From contig DAHVWT010000008.1 of NCBI GenBank assembly GCA_027327915.1, positions 1 to 53,813 of the forward strand: a stretch of DNA of 53,813 nucleotides, written 5' to 3'. Source of the stretch: Elusimicrobiota bacterium. Its GTDB lineage: Bacteria > Elusimicrobiota > Elusimicrobia > UBA1565 > UBA9628. Positions within the stretch are counted from its first letter, which is position 1. Every line of letters begins with the position of its first letter. The notes under the pieces were generated by a model. That model did no database searches and had not been told where the DNA came from. It was given only the letters and a program-made list of their open reading frames with translations. Positions 23,416-30,863 of the stretch are shown here, piece after piece. The translations under genes and the position numbers were made by a program.

Positions 23416-24296
23416 CGCCGTAGCTTCATGATTCGCGTCCGGAAAAACTGGATCAAGGGATCGATGTAGGGGCGGTCGGTGCTGACGCGGATGGGGTCGA
23501 GCCCCGTGCGCTCGAAGAGATCCTGAAGAGTCTCGAGCCGCCGCCGCTCGCGCAGAGAGTGGGCGGCCAGGAGTGAGCGGGAACGCGCGTCGACGAGCGC
23601 GCGTCGTCCGGTTTCGGGATCCGAAACCTCGATCGTCGCGGGCAGCTCCGGGACGTTGAGCTCAAGAGGGTCCGTAATGACGATGGGGATGAGGTCGTGC
23701 TTGAGGGAGCAGAGCTTGAGAGTTTGTTCAAAGCCCTCGTCGCGAAAATCCGAAATCAGAAACAGGATCGAGCGGCGGCGGAGCACCCGCATGGCGGCGT
23801 CCAGGACCGCCTTGATGTCGGTTCCACGCCCGCGCGGGTTGAAGGCGAGAAGATCGCGTATGAGGCGGAGGACGTGGCTTCGGGCCTTGCGGGGCGGCAT
23901 GTATTCCTCGACGCCGTTCGTGAAGAGCAGGAGCCCGGCCTTGTCGTTATTGCGCAGCGCCGAGAAGGCCAACACGGCCGCGATCTCGGCCGCGATCTCC
24001 TTTTTGAGCCGTCCGCGGCTGCCGAAGAATTGCGAGCCCGACAGGTCGCAGGCGATGGCCACGACAAGCTCGCGCTCCTCGGAGTGGATCTTGACGAAGG
24101 GGCGCCCCGCCCGGGCAGTGACGTTCCAGTCGATCGAGCGCACGTCGTCTCCCGGCACGTACTCCCGGACCTCGGAAAACTCCATGCCGCGCCCCTTGAA
24201 GACGCTCAGGTACTCGCCGGCGAAAGTTTCGGAGACGAGCTTGTTGGTGATGATCTCGATGCGCCGCACCTGGGCGAGTATTTCGGGAGCGATCAA
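23412..24296 (-). CDS. DUF58 domain-containing protein
   Basis: A 294-residue cytoplasmic protein that normally pairs with MoxR ATPases. The defining DUF58 motif is SEVREYVPGDDVRSIDWNVTARAG (about 41-64). A VWA-like fold follows with the metal-site variant CDLSGSQ and the segment FLISDFRDEG. No membrane helix is present, unlike many DUF58 proteins. The start overlaps the moxR stop by 4 nt and the end overlaps the next gene by 4 nt. Function is inferred from family context: a MoxR client or adaptor in maturation of the Bat proteins. Confidence 0.92.
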   Translation of the reverse strand: MIAPEILAQVRRIEIITNKLVSETFAGEYLSVFKGRGMEFSEVREYVPGDDVRSIDWNVTARAGRPFVKIHSEERELVVAIACDLSGSQFFGSRGRLKKEIAAEIAAVLAFSALRNNDKAGLLLFTNGVEEYMPPRKARSHVLRLIRDLLAFNPRGRGTDIKAVLDAAMRVLRRRSILFLISDFRDEGFEQTLKLCSLKHDLIPIVITDPLELNVPELPATIEVSDPETGRRALVDARSRSLLAAHSLRERRRLETLQDLFERTGLDPIRVSTDRPYIDPLIQFFRTRIMKLRR

Positions 24297-25282
24297 GGGA
24301 CTTCGACCGTTTCAAAGAGGGCCTGGAGTATATTCTCGGCGGTGACGTTCTCCGCCTCGGCCTCGTAGGTGAGGAGGATGCGATGACGCAGGACATCCCT
24401 GCCGATGGCCTTGACGTCCTCGGGAGTGACGTAGCCGCGGCCGTTGAGGAAGGCGTAGGCCTTGGCGCCTTGGGCAAGGTAGATCGTCGCGCGCGGGCTC
24501 GCGCCGTAGGCGATGTGGGCCTTGTGGGCGTCGAGATGGTACTCGGCGGGCCTCCTTGTCGCGAAGACGAGGTCCACGATGTAATTCTTGACCTTCTCGT
24601 CGATATAGACCTGGCTCGCCAGTTGCTGGGCCTTGAGGATTTTTTCAGGGTTCGCCGCCTTGGAGGGCTGGGGCAGGGTCGTTCCCGTCATGCGCTCGAG
24701 GATCGATTTTTCCTCGGGCTTGCTCGGGTAGGAGATGTTGATCTTAAACATGAAGCGGTCGATCTGGGCCTCCGGCAACGGGTAGGTGCCTTCCTGTTCG
24801 ATCGGATTTTGGGTGGCTAGGACGAGGAACATGTCCGGCAACGGGTAGGTCGAGGTCCCGATCGTGACGTGTCGCTCCTGCATGGCTTCGAGGAGCGCGC
24901 TTTGAACCTTGGCCGGCGCGCGGTTGATCTCGTCGGCGAGCACCAGGTTGGCGAAGACCGGCCCTTTGTGCACGAAGAACTGGGACTCCTTAGGATTGAA
25001 GACGAGAGTGCCCGTGAGGTCAGCCGGCAGCAGGTCGGGAGTGAACTGGATGCGCGAGAAGGCCGCGTCGATCGCCTGGGCCAGGGTTTTGATGGTGAGG
25101 GTCTTCGCGAGCCCCGGCACTCCCTCGATGAGAACGTGCCCCCCCGCCAGGAGCGCCGTCAGGATCCTGTCGACAAGCTCGTCTTGCCCCACCAGCACGC
25201 GGGCGATCTCGCGACGCAAGACGGCCAGGAACTGGCTTTCCTCCGACACCTTGCGATTAATTTCCGCAATTCCCGTTTCCAT
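24293..25282 (-). CDS. MoxR-family AAA+ ATPase
   Basis: A 329-residue AAA+ chaperone-like ATPase. Walker A is unusual but family-typical (IEGVPGLAKTLTIKTLA), Walker B is LVLADEINRAPAKVQSALLEAMQE, sensor 1 is VLATQNPIEQEGTYPLPEAQIDRF, and the lid carries GASPRATIYL (sensor 2). These are the MoxR signatures. It opens the moxR-DUF58-Bat cassette. Its start lies 26 nt inside the HEAT protein gene. Confidence 0.95.
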   Translation of the reverse strand: METGIAEINRKVSEESQFLAVLRREIARVLVGQDELVDRILTALLAGGHVLIEGVPGLAKTLTIKTLAQAIDAAFSRIQFTPDLLPADLTGTLVFNPKESQFFVHKGPVFANLVLADEINRAPAKVQSALLEAMQERHVTIGTSTYPLPDMFLVLATQNPIEQEGTYPLPEAQIDRFMFKINISYPSKPEEKSILERMTGTTLPQPSKAANPEKILKAQQLASQVYIDEKVKNYIVDLVFATRRPAEYHLDAHKAHIAYGASPRATIYLAQGAKAYAFLNGRGYVTPEDVKAIGRDVLRHRILLTYEAEAENVTAENILQALFETVEVP

Positions 25283-25946
25283 GTTGATCCTCCGTGAACC
25301 CGAGCGTTCGGGCGAGTTTTTTCCAAAGAGGCTCGTCGGCGAGCCGCGCCCGGCAGGCGGCCTGGATCTCAGCCAGCTTCTGCGCCTTCATGTCGGCGAG
25401 CACCTTGGCGTTCCATTTCGACTGCAAGTCGTTGAGGCTGACGAGCGCTTGGCGGCGAACGTCGGCGTTCGTGTCCTTGCTGAGGCTTTCGGTCAAAAGC
25501 GGCGAAGCGGCGTAATCGTTCAACTCGTCCAAGACCTTCATGGCCTCAATGCGGACCTTGGCGCCGGGGTCGTGGACGGCTGATTCGATCTGGCGGATGA
25601 CCTCGGGAGCGTCGGGGCCGACGTTCTTGGAGAGGAGGCCGATGAGCTTGACCTTGAGATCCGCGTCCATGTCGTGGTGGAGCATCCAGAAGATGACGGG
25701 CTTGGCCTTCGGGGAGCGCATGTTGACGAGAAAGAGCACCGCATTCCAGCGCACGCTCGGATTATTGTCCTTCGTCGCGTTGATGACTCTTGCTTCCTGG
25801 GCGGGGTCGATGATGGGCGCGGGTGGCGGCTGGACGGGCGGCGGCGGCGGCGGCGTCCTGGCGGCGCCCGACGCACTCTCGTTGAGACGCATGACGGCCG
25901 CGGCGATGGCGATAATGAGGACGGCGACGGCGATGTAGTATTTCAT
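25257..25946 (-). CDS. membrane-anchored HEAT-repeat protein
   Basis: A 229-residue protein with an N-terminal signal anchor (YYIAVAVLIIAIAAAVM), a proline-rich linker (RTPPPPPPVQPPPAP) and four or five HEAT-like helical repeats of about 35 residues. Examples are NPSVRWNAVLFLVNM, DADLKVKLIGLLSKNV, GAKVRIEAMKVLDEL and NADVRRQALVSLNDL. HEAT repeats bind proteins and have no catalytic activity. It is translated just before moxR, with a 26-nt overlap, and may serve the Bat system. Partner unknown. Confidence 0.75.
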   Translation of the reverse strand: MKYYIAVAVLIIAIAAAVMRLNESASGAARTPPPPPPVQPPPAPIIDPAQEARVINATKDNNPSVRWNAVLFLVNMRSPKAKPVIFWMLHHDMDADLKVKLIGLLSKNVGPDAPEVIRQIESAVHDPGAKVRIEAMKVLDELNDYAASPLLTESLSKDTNADVRRQALVSLNDLQSKWNAKVLADMKAQKLAEIQAACRARLADEPLWKKLARTLGFTEDQHGNGNCGN

Positions 25947-26791
25947 GAGGGATTCCTCGGGAGCGGAAGCTGCAATTCCCGGACGGAGACGCGGAGACGT
26001 CCGGTGTCGACATCGGCCGTCAGGAGCGCCGGAGGCGTCAGGCGCTTCCAGGGCTTTCGGTCAAGGCCCTCGCTCGACACGAGGAGCCTGGTGTCGCGCC
26101 GCGCAAAGGTCATCACGGTCCAGGGAAGCCCGGGAGTGAACAGGGAACGCGCGGGCTTGGGCCGGAAGGCATGGCAGAAAGCGTGCAGGCGCGTTGGCTC
26201 CGCGATGAGCGCGTTCAGGCTCGTGTAGGGCTTCTCCTTGTCGGGGTGCTTGTCTCGGCACTCCCTCCAGAGGTCCCAGTCTTCCTTGACGCAGAGCTTG
26301 AGCGCCTGGGCGACGTCGCGGGTCTTCCGGTAGTGCTTGATGAATTGCCAGAAATAGACCTCGCTGTCGTTGCGGGATCGGAGATTCCGTCTGAGCGGGC
26401 CGAGGGTCCGCGCGACCTCCAGGGGAATTTCGAGCGTTCCGTTGTGGGCGAAAAGGACACGGCCGTCCGTGAACGGCTGGGAGTTGGCCTTCGAGATGAG
26501 CTTGCTGATCGGGAGGCCCAGAGGGTTGGAGGCGGCGCGAAGATGGGCGACGGCGCTTCGGGAGACGACTTTCTCCGCTTCCCGCTCAAAGCGCCGGCGT
26601 TCCTTGGAGGCGGCGCCCGCGCTTTTGACAAGCACGGGCCGCCTTCCCTCGAAATAAGCGATCCCCCAGCCATCCTTCTGAGGTCGCTTGGGGTCGGCGT
26701 CGCTCTGGCGCAAAAGCGAGTAGGCCGAGTCGGCCAGATAAGGCCGGGCTGGAGTCGGGGCCGCTGAGAGTTGAGCGAAGAGTCGGCACAT
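25943..26791 (-). CDS. class II glutamine amidotransferase (YafJ-like)
   Basis: A 282-residue N-terminal-nucleophile hydrolase. The catalytic cysteine is residue 2 (MCRLFAQLS), exposed after removal of Met. The glutamine-site segments are DGWGIAYFEG, AHLRAAS and FAHNGTLE, followed by SRNDSEVYFW. No synthase domain follows, so the acceptor of the ammonia is unknown; YafJ-like proteins are the nearest type. The ORF track extends to 27193, but MCRLF at 26791 must be the start because the Cys has to be at the N-terminus. A promoter is visible at 26816-26845. It may head the long minus-strand operon, overlapping the HEAT gene by 4 nt. Confidence 0.88.
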   Translation of the reverse strand: MCRLFAQLSAAPTPARPYLADSAYSLLRQSDADPKRPQKDGWGIAYFEGRRPVLVKSAGAASKERRRFEREAEKVVSRSAVAHLRAASNPLGLPISKLISKANSQPFTDGRVLFAHNGTLEIPLEVARTLGPLRRNLRSRNDSEVYFWQFIKHYRKTRDVAQALKLCVKEDWDLWRECRDKHPDKEKPYTSLNALIAEPTRLHAFCHAFRPKPARSLFTPGLPWTVMTFARRDTRLLVSSEGLDRKPWKRLTPPALLTADVDTGRLRVSVRELQLPLPRNPS

Positions 26792-26815
26792 GGGCCAAAT
26801 AGAAACTATATTAAG

Positions 26816-26845
26816 AGTATAAGAAGACTCGCGAAGGATTGACAA
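26816..26845 (-). promoter_or_regulatory. sigma-70-type promoter for the amidotransferase-Bat operon
   Basis: On the minus strand TTGTCA (26840-26845) and TATACT (26816-26821) are separated by 18 nt and lie 24 nt before the start codon. A second -10-like TATAGT follows at 26805-26810. This is a good candidate for the promoter of the very long Bat transcript. Confidence 0.5.
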
Positions 26846-26849
26846 GGCC

Positions 26850-26855
26850 TTGACA
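26850..26855 (+). promoter_or_regulatory. consensus -35 TTGACA before the coiled-coil gene
   Basis: A perfect TTGACA on the plus strand lies in the 117-nt divergent gap. The hexamer at the 17-nt position (GACACT) is a poor -10. The gene itself has a strong ribosome site, AAGGAG, 6 nt before its GTG start. Confidence 0.35.
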
Positions 26856-26908
26856 TCGCAATGAGATCGCGCGACACTTAATCGTCTTTTATTTATTAAG
26901 GAGATACC

Positions 26909-27625
26909 GTGCCCGAACAGGATTCCGCCGTCCCGCAGGAAATCAACGATCTCGATACGGCGAAGCTCGCTCTCCGGTGGGCGCTCGACCGGATCCGCCG
27001 CACCGCCGCGGAGCTCGACGCGGCCAAGGAGGCCGATGGGCGGCAGCAGGCCGAAATCAATCGCCTGCGCTCCGAGATCGGCGTCAAGGAGGACGCGGCG
27101 CGGCGATGGAGGGCGACCGCCGAGGAGTGGGAGGAAGCCGTCAAGGGGTATCAACGGCTCGCCCGGGATGCGGAGGGGCAGGCACAGGAGCATCTCGAGC
27201 GCCGCGAAGGCGCCGAGTTCGAGCGTCTGCGCCGGGAGGCCGATGGACTCCGGGCCGAGATTTCACAACTTCGTGCCGCGGTCGACGACTTGACGAAGAG
27301 CCTCTCCGACGCCGAACGCCGCGGCCGAGAGGCGGGGCGCCGGGAGACGGCCTTCCTCGTCGAGAATGAAAAGCGCGCGCACGAGCAGGAGCGGCTTGAG
27401 ATGTTGGCGCAGTGGAAGACCGTCGAAGAAGATATCCTCGCGCGCGGCCGCGGGCTCGCGGAGCGCGAGGCTGCTTTTGGGGAGTGCCGGCTGAAGGGCT
27501 TGGAGGAGCAGTCGCGGCAATTTCTTGAACTGGAACGCGCTTTCGACGAGGCCTTGCGCAAGGTCGCGGCCGAATACGCGGAAAGGCTTTCCCGATTTAG
27601 AGATCCGGAGAGCGCAGGAAAATAA
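26909..27625 (+). CDS. coiled-coil protein of unknown function
   Basis: A 238-residue, highly charged protein that is almost entirely predicted coiled coil. Heptad-like stretches run from ALRWALDRIRRTAAELDAAK to EYAERLSRF, rich in Glu, Arg, Ala and Leu, with no membrane segment or signal peptide. I recognise no domain. GTG 26909 is supported by an AAGGAG 6 nt upstream, one of the best ribosome sites in the window. Codon use is GC-rich like its neighbours. It is divergent from the amidotransferase operon, and its 3' end overlaps addA by 29 nt on the opposite strand. A structural or scaffolding role is a guess only. Confidence 0.75.
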   Translation: MPEQDSAVPQEINDLDTAKLALRWALDRIRRTAAELDAAKEADGRQQAEINRLRSEIGVKEDAARRWRATAEEWEEAVKGYQRLARDAEGQAQEHLERREGAEFERLRREADGLRAEISQLRAAVDDLTKSLSDAERRGREAGRRETAFLVENEKRAHEQERLEMLAQWKTVEEDILARGRGLAEREAAFGECRLKGLEEQSRQFLELERAFDEALRKVAAEYAERLSRFRDPESAGK

Positions 27626-30600
27626 GCCGGAATCGTGTCGGACGCCCGCCGAGAGCCTTCTCGGCCGCGGCGCGATAGAATTCCCCCTGCCTCTCGTAGG
27701 CGCGGCGCTTGCGCTCAAGTTCTTCCTTGGAGCCGATCCGGTCGGTCTTGTAGTCGGCGACCCAAAGCCCCTCCTCGTCGCGGTATAAAAGATCGATCGT
27801 GCCGCGCACGACGGCGCCATCCCGGGAATCGAGGAAGGAGACCTCGCGGCCGAGGATCTCGACGTTGCCAAGCCGTTGCGCCGTCGCGGATGCGAAAAAC
27901 CCCCCCAGGATCGCAAGCGCTTCCGCCACGGCATTCTCCCAGCGGGCTCCAGGCGCGCTCGCGGCGAGCCGCCTCCGGGCGTCATGGAGCGCCGCGGGGA
28001 TGTCGCCGCCTCGGCGGTAGTCCCATCCCTCGAGGACTGCGTGGCAGAGCTGGCCGACCAAGGCGGCAGGGGACGGGGAAGCGGTGGCCGGAGGCCATTT
28101 TAAATTGAGACGAGTCGCATCTTCCGTCTCCTGACTCATGGCCCCCGCTCCCTGTTTTTGGTCGGAGGGGACGATATGCCACGGGCGGCCCTGGAGCGCG
28201 CGGCATCTCTCCGCGCGATCGCGCCAGAGTTTCCCAAGACTCGCGGCGCTGGGGGCAGCGTCTGGGTCCGGAGGCTTTTGAAACCGCGGCGGAGCCCCTT
28301 CGGCCTTGGCGTCGAGCCGGTGGACCGGGACGCAGACCCCTCCCAGCCGCAAGGAGCCCTCGGTTCCCGGCCAAGCCCCCGCCTTGTCCAGAAGAGCCGC
28401 GAAGCTGCGGGCGGTGGGTTTGGCGCCCCCGACGATGACGAGCTTCTCCTGGGCGCGCGTCAGCGCGACATAAAGAAGCCTCACCGTTTCCCCCTCGGCC
28501 CGGGCCTTTTCGCGGCTCTCAAGAAGGGCCATGGCGGCGTCCGCCTCCTTGCCGAGACGCAGGCCCGCGACGCCAAGACCCCAATCGTGGAGCATCGAGG
28601 GCTTTTCATGGCCTCCTCCCGGCGGCGCCTGCGCATTCGGGACGAAGACGACGGGAAACTGAAGCCCCTTGGCCTTATGTATTGTCAGAAGCCTTACGGC
28701 GTCGTAGCGCTCGTCGGCCAGCGCGCTCTCCCCCTCCTCGAGACCCTCCCGCCGACGGTGGAGGATAAAGTCGGCGAAAGATCCGGGGCTCAAACCAGAC
28801 TCCAGGGCGAGACGGCGCAGCTTCGCGAGGTTCGCCGCGGTCTGCTCTCCGTGGTAGGCCGCGCCCAGGAGTTCGGGAAGCCGCAGGCGGTGAAAGACGC
28901 CGTCCCAAAGGACCGCGAGCGGGGCGCGCCGCGCGAGATCGTGGAGGCCTCGCAGGTTCGAGAACAGGCTCCTCAGCGCCCTCGACGACTCCTCGTCCGC
29001 TAGAATCGTCTTCGGAGGATCGCGCCGGAAATCAAGGGCTCCTGTCCGAGCCAAGCGCAGAAGCTCGGCGTCGGAGAGGGCGATCATAGGGGATCGCAGG
29101 ATCCCGCAGAGGCTCTCGACGTCCTCCGGTTCCGAGAGCGCCCTGAGGACGTTGACGACGTCGCCCAACTCCGGAGCCGCGAAAAAACCGCGCTCCGACT
29201 CCGAGACATAGGAGATCCCCGACTCGCGTAAAGCCGTGACGAACTCGGGGAGGGCGCTCGCCGACCGAAATAAGAGGGCCACGTCGCCCAGGCGCCGCCG
29301 TCCCTCGCCGCAGTGTTCGACGATCCAGCGGGCGATCCAGGCCGCCTGGGCTTTTCGCCCCGCCGCCGCGTTCGCCCCGCCCTCGACGACCGCGATCTCG
29401 ACGGGGTCTTCCCCCTTCGCCGCGGGCGCGGCTCCCTTCAAGGGTTGGTAAGGGCATTGAAGCCCCGGGTTCTCGGACATAATCCTTGAGAATATCGCGT
29501 TGACGGCCTTCAGCATGGGCTCGGGGCTGCGGTAATTGACGTCCAAGGTCTCGGATTTGCCGCCGCCGTCGAGGAGTTTCGCGGTGAATCGCTGGTAGGC
29601 CAGCATATCCGCCCCCCGGAAGCGATAGATGGATTGCTTCGGATCCCCCACGATGACGAGCCGCCCGGGCGCGGGAACCGTCAGATCCCAGCGGCTGGCG
29701 GCGCCGCCGGGGGCTTCCGCCAGGAAAAAGAGCATCTCGCCCTGTAGAGGGTCGGTGTCCTGGAATTCGTCAACGAGGAAGACGTCGTAGCGCCGCTTGA
29801 TTTCCTCGCGCACGGCGGGATGGTCGCGCAGGAGGTTGCGCGCCTTGAGAAGAAGGCCGTCGAAGGATACCCGGCCCAGCTCGTTCAATCGCCACCGCAG
29901 CCTCGCGACAAACGGATCGAGGAGGATGATGGCGAGCCTTAACCTGTTTTCGCCTGCCGGTGAGCTCGCGCGGCAAATGCGAAGGGCCTCGTCGAGAAGC
30001 CGTCCTTGGTCCTCCTCCAAGCCGGAGGGAAGGCGCTCTGGCAAGGAAGGTCGGAGATCGCGGGCAGGGGTTGGGGAGCCGACGCCGACCGTTCGTTTTT
30101 CGCCTAATTCCCGACCCCCATCGTCGGTCCCCTTTCGCGCGGCGGCCGCCAAATCCCTCAGCCGTCCGGCAAGGTCGCGGGCGAGGCCCGGGGCCCGGCT
30201 CCTGCGGCCGCCGGGCGAGGATTCTGGAAACGGCGCCTCTTCGAGCCTTCGCGCCAACGCGGCGATCTCCCGAGCGACGGACTCCGCGGGGCGCCGGAGC
30301 GCTCCCGGGTCGAATTTCTCGCAGGCCATCGCCTCCGCCAGGATGGCGAGTTCCTCGAGATCGCAGTCGCGCAGGATGTTCAGCCAGAGATCCCTTCTCG
30401 ATGCGTCGGCGCTCAGCTCCCTCTCGAGCCACTTCGGCCACTCCTCCTCGAAGAGTGCGGCGAGATAGGTCCCGTCGTCCACCTTGAAGTCGGGAGCGAT
30501 GCCGGACTCCAGGGGGTAGAGGCGCAGGAGGCGCGCGGCGAAGCCGTGGATGGTGTCGATCGCGGCCTTCTCGATGCCGGCGAGGGCCTCCTCGCAGCGC

Positions 30601-30863
30601 TCCTGGCGCTCGTGGCTGGTCGCGCGGCCGATTTCTTCCTCAAGCCGCCGCGCGAGGCGCTCCTTGATCTCTCCGGCGGCTTTTTTCGTGAACGTGACGG
30701 CCGCGATTTTCTCGATGGGCAGGGGATCGCGCGCCGCGGAGCCCAGGACGAGATCGGCCAGGAAGTCGATGAGCTTCTTCGTTTTTCCCGTCCCGGCGCC
30801 GGCCTCGATCGCCGTGTTCGAGGCGCCTTCGGGCGTTGTCGCGGGGCGCTTAAGAGTCTCCAC
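27597..30863 (-). CDS. addA: AddA-type UvrD/REP helicase-nuclease
   Basis: AddA is the helicase and 5'-strand nuclease subunit of AddAB, which processes DNA double-strand breaks for homologous recombination. The 1088-residue protein has Walker A EAGAGTGKTKK (about 20-30), motif Ia AAVTFTKKAAGEIKERL, motif II FLVDEFQDTDPLQ, motif III GDPKQSIYRFRGAD, motif V LLTIHKAKGLQFPVVFVPN and motif VI LYVALTRAQEKLVIVG. A C-terminal RecB-type nuclease has GTIDLLYRDEEG and VADYKTDRI. Both helicase and nuclease sites appear intact. The start overlaps the upstream addB by 14 nt. Its 3' end overlaps the opposing coiled-coil gene. Confidence 0.93.
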   Translation of the reverse strand: METLKRPATTPEGASNTAIEAGAGTGKTKKLIDFLADLVLGSAARDPLPIEKIAAVTFTKKAAGEIKERLARRLEEEIGRATSHERQERCEEALAGIEKAAIDTIHGFAARLLRLYPLESGIAPDFKVDDGTYLAALFEEEWPKWLERELSADASRRDLWLNILRDCDLEELAILAEAMACEKFDPGALRRPAESVAREIAALARRLEEAPFPESSPGGRRSRAPGLARDLAGRLRDLAAAARKGTDDGGRELGEKRTVGVGSPTPARDLRPSLPERLPSGLEEDQGRLLDEALRICRASSPAGENRLRLAIILLDPFVARLRWRLNELGRVSFDGLLLKARNLLRDHPAVREEIKRRYDVFLVDEFQDTDPLQGEMLFFLAEAPGGAASRWDLTVPAPGRLVIVGDPKQSIYRFRGADMLAYQRFTAKLLDGGGKSETLDVNYRSPEPMLKAVNAIFSRIMSENPGLQCPYQPLKGAAPAAKGEDPVEIAVVEGGANAAAGRKAQAAWIARWIVEHCGEGRRRLGDVALLFRSASALPEFVTALRESGISYVSESERGFFAAPELGDVVNVLRALSEPEDVESLCGILRSPMIALSDAELLRLARTGALDFRRDPPKTILADEESSRALRSLFSNLRGLHDLARRAPLAVLWDGVFHRLRLPELLGAAYHGEQTAANLAKLRRLALESGLSPGSFADFILHRRREGLEEGESALADERYDAVRLLTIHKAKGLQFPVVFVPNAQAPPGGGHEKPSMLHDWGLGVAGLRLGKEADAAMALLESREKARAEGETVRLLYVALTRAQEKLVIVGGAKPTARSFAALLDKAGAWPGTEGSLRLGGVCVPVHRLDAKAEGAPPRFQKPPDPDAAPSAASLGKLWRDRAERCRALQGRPWHIVPSDQKQGAGAMSQETEDATRLNLKWPPATASPSPAALVGQLCHAVLEGWDYRRGGDIPAALHDARRRLAASAPGARWENAVAEALAILGGFFASATAQRLGNVEILGREVSFLDSRDGAVVRGTIDLLYRDEEGLWVADYKTDRIGSKEELERKRRAYERQGEFYRAAAEKALGGRPTRFRLIFLRSPDL

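Noticed and set aside
24770-24850. GGCAACGGGTAGG repeated twice in moxR as further copies of the 10-nt repeat
   Set aside because: Both encode the conserved YPLPE/YPLPD segments of MoxR and are 60 nt apart without 10-nt phasing; explained by coding.
26792-27193. N-terminal extension of the class II amidotransferase
   Set aside because: The catalytic Cys must follow the initiator Met, which fixes the start at 26791; the extension is antisense to the coiled-coil gene.
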